From Bacteroidota bacterium (GTDB lineage: Bacteria; Bacteroidota; Ignavibacteria; Ignavibacteriales; Ignavibacteriaceae), in contig JAJRSV010000032.1 in assembly GCA_024278655.1 (NCBI GenBank), forward strand, positions 1-11,977: a stretch of DNA of 11,977 nucleotides, given 5' to 3'. This document shows positions 7,753-11,977 of this stretch, one piece after another. How positions within the stretch are numbered: position 1 is the stretch's first letter; each line of letters opens with the position of its first letter. The notes under the pieces are model-generated. The model searched no databases, was not told the origin of the DNA, and was given only the letters and a program-made list of their open reading frames with translations. The position numbers and the translations under genes are program-made.

Positions 7753-7830
7753 TCAGGCAATAGAGAATGCAAATCCGTATAATGCAACTACTATCGCAAT
7801 AAAAAACAAGTACATTAAAACAATTTTCAT
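7753..7830 (-). CDS. Possible 25-residue single-helix membrane protein
   Basis: ATG at 7830 opens a 25-codon frame ending in TGA at 7755-7753. The product starts MKIVLMYLFF, continues IAIVVALYG and ends FAFSIA, so nearly the whole chain is one hydrophobic helix after a single lysine. AAAGTGAT, which can pair with the 16S tail through GTGAT, lies 7 bases upstream of the ATG. It falls between the sigma54-like promoter and the leader hairpin, so it would be the first cistron of the cytochrome transcript. Size and context recall small accessory subunits of respiratory complexes such as CydX or CcoQ, but there is no sequence match to claim. It could equally be a leader peptide or chance. Conservation in related genomes would decide. 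Confidence 0.4.
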   Translation of the reverse strand: MKIVLMYLFFIAIVVALYGFAFSIA

Positions 7831-7881
7831 AGCATCTATCACTTTCTATTTGTTCGGAATTTAGAAAGAACGTTTTTCCTT

Positions 7882-7897
7882 AACAAAGGTGATACCA
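7882..7897 (-). promoter_or_regulatory. Sigma54-like promoter for the cytochrome operon
   Basis: Minus-strand TGGTAT-CACCT-TTGTT has perfect -24/-12 spacing, with the -24 GG intact and GT in place of GC at -12. The hexamer and pentamer are identical to those of the element at 908-923 before the EB_dh gene. A transcript starting near 7872 would carry a leader of about 42 bases to the small ORF and about 228 bases to the 13-heme gene. A strong palindrome lies about 85 bp upstream. Assignment rests on pattern and context. Confidence 0.5.
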
Positions 7898-7948
7898 TCT
7901 TTTTAATTGTAAAAAATTGCTAAAATTTAAGTATGTAAGGTTTTATGA

Positions 7949-7964
7949 TTCTCACCAGTGAGAA
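7949..7964. promoter_or_regulatory. Perfect 16-bp palindrome, candidate activator-binding site
   Basis: TTCTCAC-CA-GTGAGAA has 7-bp perfect arms and a 2-bp spacer. Its centre lies about 85 bp upstream of the predicted sigma54 transcription start, matching where NtrC-family dimers usually bind. Related half-sites (TTCTCA/GAGAAA) recur at 8806-8856 upstream of the receiver gene, and the TTCT-N8-AGAA frame recurs at 1005-1020. The NtrC-type activator encoded at 8871-10223 is the obvious candidate binder. That link is inference. Confidence 0.5.
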
Positions 7965-8256
7965 ATTGCACCTAACAATATTTGCAATAATTAGAATATT
8001 ATTTCGTAATTATAAAGAATTCATAATCGACAAGCGTAGCTTTTTATTTTGCGTAATTAGCAGATTTTTTTCACTTTGGCAGCGCAACTGCGATTTTGAA
8101 GTAGGGGAAAAACAGGAAAATAAAGGCAAGTTATTTTGCCGCGAATGCCCGGACAATTTGCACCGGATTATAAATACCATTTTCCGGGTGTAAGAACTAA
8201 GAGCTTAGCTTTTTAATTGTTGAAAATGAAATCGGATTTAAATAACAGGCTGAAAG
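7965..8256. other. Non-coding spacer with weak hairpins
   Basis: No gene is supported on either strand. Visible structure: an inverted repeat at 8161-8190 (CACCGGA pairing with TCCGGGTG, one bulged G, about 15-base loop), and a short palindrome CTAAGAGCTTAG at 8197-8208 followed by five T on the plus strand, a weak plus-strand terminator shape. The 13-mer AGC(G/T)TAGCTTTTT occurs at 8033-8045 and 8202-8214. No clear terminator for the receiver gene is seen in its own (minus) direction, although the 8161-8190 stem could act as an RNA 3' end. Confidence 0.4.
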
Positions 8257-8643
8257 TCAAATTGTCTGGTGATGCGATTTAGTTACAATCTCTTTCAGTG
8301 TTCTGGAAATATCAGAAAGGTCGAACGGTTTGTAGAATATTGCCGATACCGAGTTGCGTATTCTTCTTTCGGCATCGTTCATATTCTTGCTGTAAACGTA
8401 AGTGAGTACAATCTTTATGTGCGAAGATGAGTTCTTTATCTCGTTACACAGCTCTTCAACTTTCGGCGTCGGTTCCGAATCGATAATGAGCAGATCGAAG
8501 TTGTTGTTCTGAGCTAATGATTTAAGTACGCTAAAATCGGTTGAAGTGGTTACATGATACTTATCCTGCAAAAATGCCTGCAAGCTGTAACAAAGATTAA
8601 AATCAGGACTATAAAATAGAATTTTCTTCATCTCCGGATTCAT
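8257..8643 (-). CDS. Stand-alone response-regulator receiver protein (CheY-like, atypical)
   Basis: A 128-residue single receiver fold with no output domain. The phospho-acceptor is D55 (FDLLIIDSEP), the switch threonine T81 (IKIVLT) and the conserved lysine K105 (FYKPF). The usual acidic pair after beta-strand 1 is reduced to S12-P13-D14 (ILFYSPD), so metal binding may be weakened. The FYKPF-DL-DI ending is normal for receivers. It lies between the NtrC-type regulator gene (227 bp upstream) and the cytochrome leader, all in one direction, suggesting a phosphate sink, a connector or a modulator of the same pathway. ATG at 8643 is preferred over M5 because GGGGAAGG sits 9 bases before it, though that SD lies inside a hairpin. 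Fold assignment is firm; role unknown. Confidence 0.85.
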   Translation of the reverse strand: MNPEMKKILFYSPDFNLCYSLQAFLQDKYHVTTSTDFSVLKSLAQNNNFDLLIIDSEPTPKVEELCNEIKNSSSHIKIVLTYVYSKNMNDAERRIRNSVSAIFYKPFDLSDISRTLKEIVTKSHHQTI

Positions 8644-8644
8644 C

Positions 8645-8659
8645 GGGAAGAGCCTTCCC
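8645..8659 (-). promoter_or_regulatory. Hairpin enclosing the Shine-Dalgarno of the receiver gene
   Basis: On the minus strand GGGAAG-GCT-CTTCCC is a perfect 6-bp stem with a 3-base loop, one base before the ATG at 8643. The 5' arm holds most of the only good SD (GGGGAAGG). The stem would hide the ribosome site unless opened, suggesting low or conditional translation. Seen directly; the regulatory effect is inferred. Confidence 0.4.
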
Positions 8660-8694
8660 CTTTAACTAATTTATTAAACATCTCCCACAGTGTT

Positions 8695-8710
8695 TTCTAT
8701 TTGTGTGCCA
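8695..8710 (-). promoter_or_regulatory. Weak sigma54-like element upstream of the receiver gene
   Basis: Minus-strand TGGCAC-ACAAA-TAGAA has a perfect -24 hexamer but a poor -12 (GA where GC is expected). A start near 8685 would give a leader of about 42 bases. Repeats with TTCTCA half-sites lie about 130-170 bp upstream. The missing -12 makes this clearly weaker than the elements at 908-923 and 7882-7897. Confidence 0.25.
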
Positions 8711-8805
8711 GAAAAATCAAAATAGGTGTAAATTGCCGAAAAATCATTTTTTTAGATTGTTTAACGTGTTTTAATTACAATTGATGATTCTGCCAGATGC
8801 GGCAG

Positions 8806-8856
8806 TTTCTCGTATTTGAAAATTTGAGAAAATAATAATTTCAAAATGTGAGAAAA
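8806..8856. repeat. Tandem TTCTCA-containing repeats, candidate regulator sites
   Basis: On the minus strand TTTTCTCAnATTTTnAAAT occurs twice, at 8856-8838 and 8832-8814, matching at 17 of 19 positions with a 24-bp period. An inverted half-site CGAGAAA follows at 8812-8806, so the second copy is also framed as TTTCTC...GAGAAA. The block begins 14 bp after the stop of the NtrC-type gene and lies upstream of the receiver gene. Its core shares TTCTCAC with the palindrome at 7949-7964. A separate small inverted repeat, CTGCC-N6-GGCAG, is adjacent at 8790-8805. Confidence 0.4.
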
Positions 8857-8870
8857 CTTACCCGTTGAAT

Positions 8871-10223
8871 TTACACTTTGATATTCAACTCTTTCAGTTT
8901 TCTGTAAAGTGTGGATAAACCCACTTTCAGGTCTTCGGCGGTTTTTTCTTTATTGAAATCGTTGTTTTCCAATGCGTTCAAAATTATGTCACGTTCGTAT
9001 TTTTTAACCGAATCTTCCAGCGAACCGCTCAACCTGAAACCCTGTCCTTCTCCCTGCATAAAACTGTCGGGTAAGTGCACCTGGTCGATGTAATCATCGT
9101 TACAGAATATAACGGCTCGTTCAATTACATTTTCCAGTTCTCTTACTTCACCTTTCCATTCATGATTTATCAATGCGCGCATTGCTTCGTCGGTTATTCC
9201 TTTTATCCGCTTGTTCATCTGGGTTCTGTATTTGTTCATAAAATGATTGGCAAGCAGCGGAATATCTTCGAGCCGTTCTTTAAGCGAAGGGAGACGAATT
9301 TCAACAACATTTATTCTGTAATATAAATCTTCGCGGAATGTTCCCTCTTTAATCTGCTCTTCCAGGTCTTTATTGGTCGATGCAATGAACCTGACATCAA
9401 CCGGAAGGGAAGTAGTTGTACCGACCGGCGTATATTCTTTTTCCTGAATTGCACGAAGCAGTTTAACCTGAAGGTTAAGCGGCATTTCGCCTATCTCATC
9501 AAGAAAAAGGGTTCCGCCGTGGGCTGCTTTCATAAAACCCTCCTTGTCGCTGACCGCGCCGGTGAAAGCACCTTTTTTGTGTCCGAACAATTCGCTCTCA
9601 ATCAGGTTATCGGAAATGGCACCGCAGTTAACTGCAATAAACGGTTTGTTTTTTCTGTTCGAAGAATAATGAATTGCCTTTGCAACAAGTTCTTTTCCTG
9701 TTCCGCTTCGTCCGGTTATAAGTACCGTGCTGTTAGTATTTGCAACCGAGCGTATCATGTTAAACACTTTTTTAATTGCCGGGCTGTTGCCGATTATTTT
9801 AAAGTCCCCGGTGCTTCGCTGCAGTTCTTTTTTCAGTATCTGGTTTTCGGTAAGCAGTTCTTTTATTTCGAAGAGCCGGTTTACTTTGAACAGCAGCTCA
9901 TCAAACTCAACCGGTTTAAGAATATAATCGCTTGCACCATTGCGGAGTGCAGCAATAGCGGTTTCGAGCGAGCCGTAAGCAGTTATAACAATTGCCGATG
10001 TGTGCACGCTTAAGTCTCTTATTTTTTCAAGCAGGTCGGTGCCTTTCATTTCCGGCATTTCCAAATCGGTTATCACCAAATCGTATGTGCTTTTAAGCAG
10101 CTTATCGTAAGCAATTTTACCGTTCTCCGCTTCGGTTACTTCGTAGCCCTCATTAGTAAGCACAAACGAAAGTGATTCTCTTATTATCTGTTCATCATCT
10201 ACAACTAATATTTTCTTTGCCAT
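8871..10223 (-). CDS. NtrC-family sigma54-dependent response regulator
   Basis: A 450-residue enhancer-binding activator with three parts. The receiver (about 3-119) has acidic D9/D10, phospho-acceptor D53, T81 and K103. The AAA+ domain (about 141-370) has Walker A GRSGTGKE at 171-178, the sigma54-contact loop GAFTGA at 218-223 and Walker B GGTLFLDE at 236-243. A Fis-type helix-turn-helix closes the protein (KTAEDLKVGLSTLYRKLKEL). The intact GAFTGA indicates that it opens sigma54-holoenzyme promoters when phosphorylated. Arginine replaces the glutamate usual in the GESGTGKE Walker A, a mild variation. It starts 17 bp after the kinase stop with AAGGAATA just before the ATG, so the two are co-transcribed cognates. 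I infer that it activates the downstream cytochrome operon and the EB_dh gene, given the matching promoter elements. Confidence 0.95.
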   Translation of the reverse strand: MAKKILVVDDEQIIRESLSFVLTNEGYEVTEAENGKIAYDKLLKSTYDLVITDLEMPEMKGTDLLEKIRDLSVHTSAIVITAYGSLETAIAALRNGASDYILKPVEFDELLFKVNRLFEIKELLTENQILKKELQRSTGDFKIIGNSPAIKKVFNMIRSVANTNSTVLITGRSGTGKELVAKAIHYSSNRKNKPFIAVNCGAISDNLIESELFGHKKGAFTGAVSDKEGFMKAAHGGTLFLDEIGEMPLNLQVKLLRAIQEKEYTPVGTTTSLPVDVRFIASTNKDLEEQIKEGTFREDLYYRINVVEIRLPSLKERLEDIPLLANHFMNKYRTQMNKRIKGITDEAMRALINHEWKGEVRELENVIERAVIFCNDDYIDQVHLPDSFMQGEGQGFRLSGSLEDSVKKYERDIILNALENNDFNKEKTAEDLKVGLSTLYRKLKELNIKV

Positions 10224-10240
10224 TATTCCTTTTTCCTCTT

Positions 10241-11683
10241 TTATGTTTCTATTGGCAATGTTAAATGAAATACTGTGCCTTCGCCCGGTTTACTTTTTAC
10301 TTTTATATCTCCCTGGAAACTCTTGATTATTCCGTAGCTCACCCACAAACCGAGTCCGGTTCCTTTGCCCTGCTCTTTAGTGGTAAAGAACGGTTCGAAT
10401 ATTTTAGTGATGTTCTCTTCTTCTATTCCGGGACCGGTATCGCTGATTCGTATTACTACGTAGTTATCTTTTGTGAACGATTCAATATCTATCTTCCTCG
10501 GTTTTGAATTTGTTTTTTCTTCGGTTATTGCATCAACAGCATTTATTAATATGTTTAAAAATACCTGTTGAATCTGATCCGGAATTAATGGCAAATCGGG
10601 AACATCATTATCTAATTTTAAATTGAATTGAATATCTTTTGCTTTTGTTCCAACGCGTGTTATCTCAACAGCTTCTTTTAATGTTTTGTTTATGTCGGTC
10701 GATTTCAGTTCGTAGTTCGACGGGCGTGAAAAATCGACAAGGTCTCTTATAATTTTTGAAATCCTTGTTACCTGGCTTTTTACCATTGCCAGCTTTTCGT
10801 TTGTAAACTGCTCTTTTGTGTTTCGCTGAACAACCTGTACTAAGGCAGAGATGGAAGCCAGCGGGTTTCCCACTTCGTGCGCAATGCCTGCCGCAAGCGT
10901 GCCTATGCTTTCCATCTTTTGCGTATGAATAAGCTGCTTTTCAAGCACGCGTTTTTCACTAATGTCCCTGTGGATTCCGAAGTAACCGGTTACTTTGCCA
11001 TCCTTTTTATCGATGATAGGTGAAATTAAAAGCTGTGAGTAAAACGGTTCGCCGTTTTTTCTGCGGTTTTCCACTTCACCAAACCACACTTTGCCGCTTG
11101 ATATCGTTTCCCAAACTTTTGCCCAGAATTTTTTCGGGTGTTTTCCGCTGCCGAAGATTCTTGGGTTTTTACCGAGCAGTTCCTCTTTTGGGTAGCCGCT
11201 TACTTTAACAAACGCAGGATTCACGTAAATCATTTTTCCTGTTAAGTCGGTTATTTGCACAGGGTTTACCGTACCTTCGGCTACATTGTGGAATCGCATC
11301 AACTCGACTTCTTTTTTCTTCTCTTCGGTAATATCGCGTACAATCGTAATTACGTATTCATCCGATTCACCCTCGCTTGTAAGCACAGGATAGGTGAAAG
11401 TAATGTTAACATCAATCGGTTTGTTTTGAATAAAGAAACGCGTTTGAAATTGTTTGTTTGCTCTTTCCGAAATGGTTTTGTTAAAAATGTTCTGCCCTTC
11501 GTTCCTGTCGCAAAGCTCAATCAGGTCGAATATTTCTTTAAATGATTCCGGGTTTTCATCCTGCGAGATGACTTCTTTCGCAAAGGAATTCATACGGATA
11601 ATTTCTCCCTTCTTCGAAAGAAGGAAATACATATCCGGGAAGTTGTTGAACAACTCGAAATTAAATGTGAAGTTACCGGTCAT
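10241..11683 (-). CDS. Soluble PAS-PAS sensor histidine kinase (NtrB type)
   Basis: A 480-residue kinase without transmembrane segments, so it senses a cytoplasmic signal or docks to a partner. Two PAS domains come first: a divergent one (about 9-118, ending IVRDITEEKK) and a canonical one (about 126-245, with GYPKEELLGKNPRIF, WFGEVENRRKNG and GYFGIHRDISEKR). The dimerisation/phospho-acceptor domain follows with H269 in AAGIAHEVGNPLAS. The ATPase domain shows an N box (LNILINAVDA), G boxes (DTGPGI and GKGTGLGL) and an F box (FEPFFTTKE). The second PAS resembles redox- or heme/flavin-type sensors, but no cofactor residue can be assigned. No clear SD precedes ATG 11683, yet the first PAS begins within ten residues, so the start is plausible. 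It partners the NtrC-type regulator 17 bp downstream. Confidence 0.93.
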   Translation of the reverse strand: MTGNFTFNFELFNNFPDMYFLLSKKGEIIRMNSFAKEVISQDENPESFKEIFDLIELCDRNEGQNIFNKTISERANKQFQTRFFIQNKPIDVNITFTYPVLTSEGESDEYVITIVRDITEEKKKEVELMRFHNVAEGTVNPVQITDLTGKMIYVNPAFVKVSGYPKEELLGKNPRIFGSGKHPKKFWAKVWETISSGKVWFGEVENRRKNGEPFYSQLLISPIIDKKDGKVTGYFGIHRDISEKRVLEKQLIHTQKMESIGTLAAGIAHEVGNPLASISALVQVVQRNTKEQFTNEKLAMVKSQVTRISKIIRDLVDFSRPSNYELKSTDINKTLKEAVEITRVGTKAKDIQFNLKLDNDVPDLPLIPDQIQQVFLNILINAVDAITEEKTNSKPRKIDIESFTKDNYVVIRISDTGPGIEEENITKIFEPFFTTKEQGKGTGLGLWVSYGIIKSFQGDIKVKSKPGEGTVFHLTLPIET

Positions 11684-11742
11684 TAAATGTTTTTTATTAA
11701 ATAATTGTATCTTATCAGCAGGTAAAAATAACCATAGTATTA

Positions 11743-11759
11743 TTCTTAAAAAATAAGAA
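11743..11759. repeat. AT-rich inverted repeat upstream of the kinase gene
   Basis: TTCTTA-AAAAA-TAAGAA has 6-bp perfect arms around five A and lies in the 96-bp gap between asd and the kinase gene. It could be a weak 3'-end structure for asd, though there is no GC stem, or a regulator site, since the arms resemble those at 1005-1020 (spacer one base longer). No sigma54-like element with correct spacing was found between it and the kinase start. Confidence 0.25.
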
Positions 11760-11779
11760 ATAACGGAACCGGGATATGA

Positions 11780-11977
11780 TTAAATATATCCTTTTGCTTT
11801 TAGCAGTTCGGCGCAGAGAATTGCACCGCCTGCCGCCCCTCTTACCGTGTTGTGTGAAAGCAGAACAAACTTGTAATCGAAAAGTTCATCCTTTCTTAAT
11901 CTGCCTGCTGCTACCGCCATTCCGTTTTCAAGATTTCGATGCAGCTTCGGTTGCGGAAAATCATCTTCGGAAAAATA
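11780..11977 (-). CDS. asd: Aspartate-semialdehyde dehydrogenase, C-terminal end
   Basis: The last 65 codons and the TAA stop of a gene entering from the right edge. The enzyme reduces aspartyl phosphate to aspartate semialdehyde with NADPH, in the cytosolic pathway to lysine/diaminopimelate, threonine and methionine. The end is recognisable: DDFPQPKLHRNLENGMAV, then AAGRLRKDELFDYKFV, then LSHNTVRGAAGGAILCAELL. The SHNTVRGAAGG segment is the conserved C-terminal signature of the archaeal/fungal-type branch of the family, which also occurs in many bacteria. The catalytic cysteine would be in the missing N-terminal part. The frame is intact. It lies 96 bp upstream of the kinase gene in the same direction and has no evident functional tie to the cytochrome system. 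Confidence 0.93.
   Translation of the reverse strand, partial: YFSEDDFPQPKLHRNLENGMAVAAGRLRKDELFDYKFVLLSHNTVRGAAGGAILCAELLKAKGYI

Noticed and set aside
8170..8185. Third TGGTAT on the minus strand as another sigma54 promoter
   Set aside because: The -12 position reads ATCCG instead of a TTGY-like element, so the spacing rule fails.
7945..8193. Plus-strand 82-codon ORF in the operon leader, followed by a short hairpin and five T
   Set aside because: It starts inside the palindrome region, has no recognisable domain, a weak SD (TAAGG) and AT-driven composition. Its direction opposes every supported gene. A transcribed antisense RNA remains possible.
8790..8805. CTGCC-N6-GGCAG inverted repeat as a terminator of the NtrC-type gene
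   Set aside because: The stem is only 5 bp and is followed on the minus strand by AATCATC rather than a T run, so it does not look like an intrinsic terminator.
9519..10013. 164-codon plus-strand ORF opposite the NtrC-type gene
   Set aside because: It is antisense to conserved receiver and AAA+ motifs in the real frame. The length reflects codon bias on the coding strand.
1..11977. tRNA, rRNA, insertion sequences, phage genes
   Set aside because: No cloverleaf, rRNA-like stretch, transposase motif or terminal inverted repeat was seen by reading. A covariance-model search was not possible here.

Overview
The window is AT-rich bacterial DNA in which every supported gene lies on the minus strand, so transcription runs from high to low coordinates. 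The organism looks like an anaerobic or facultative member of the FCB group, most plausibly Ignavibacteria or a relative. This rests on an archaeal/fungal-type aspartate-semialdehyde dehydrogenase end, AT-rich intergenic DNA, purine-rich Shine-Dalgarno sites on most genes, and large multiheme cytochromes beside an ethylbenzene-dehydrogenase-type heme domain. The taxonomic call is inference and only moderately secure.

Layout in the direction of transcription: (1) the C-terminal end of asd (11977-11780); (2) a two-component pair, a soluble PAS-PAS histidine kinase (11683-10241) and an NtrC-type sigma54 activator with a GAFTGA motif (10223-8871), 17 bp apart; (3) a stand-alone receiver protein (8643-8257); (4) a leader of about 610 bp holding a palindrome, a sigma54-like promoter, a 25-codon single-helix membrane ORF and a hairpin; (5) a tight four-gene electron-transfer operon (7644-1081): a 13-heme cytochrome c fused to a cytochrome b, a 19-heme cytochrome c, a separate cytochrome b, and a 7-heme NapC/NirT-type cytochrome resembling Geobacter ImcH; (6) after 238 bp with another sigma54-like promoter, the N-terminal 280 residues of a secreted EB_dh-type heme-domain protein running off the left edge.

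The four cytochrome genes encode 39 c-type heme motifs plus two related b-type membrane domains. The 13-heme/b fusion and the pair (19-heme protein + separate cytochrome b) are the same architecture in fused and split form. With the ImcH-like protein this looks like a set of inner-membrane quinol-cytochrome oxidoreductases that move electrons between the menaquinone pool and the periplasm. CbcL- and ImcH-type proteins do this in Geobacter extracellular respiration. The final acceptor or donor is not encoded here.

Regulation is the second story. The kinase/NtrC pair sits just upstream. The cytochrome operon leader and the EB_dh gene share the same promoter-like element, TGGTAT-N5-TTGTT, with correct -24/-12 spacing. 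Each has a 16-bp TTCT-N8-AGAA inverted repeat at a typical enhancer distance upstream. I infer one sigma54 regulon; nothing here tests it directly.
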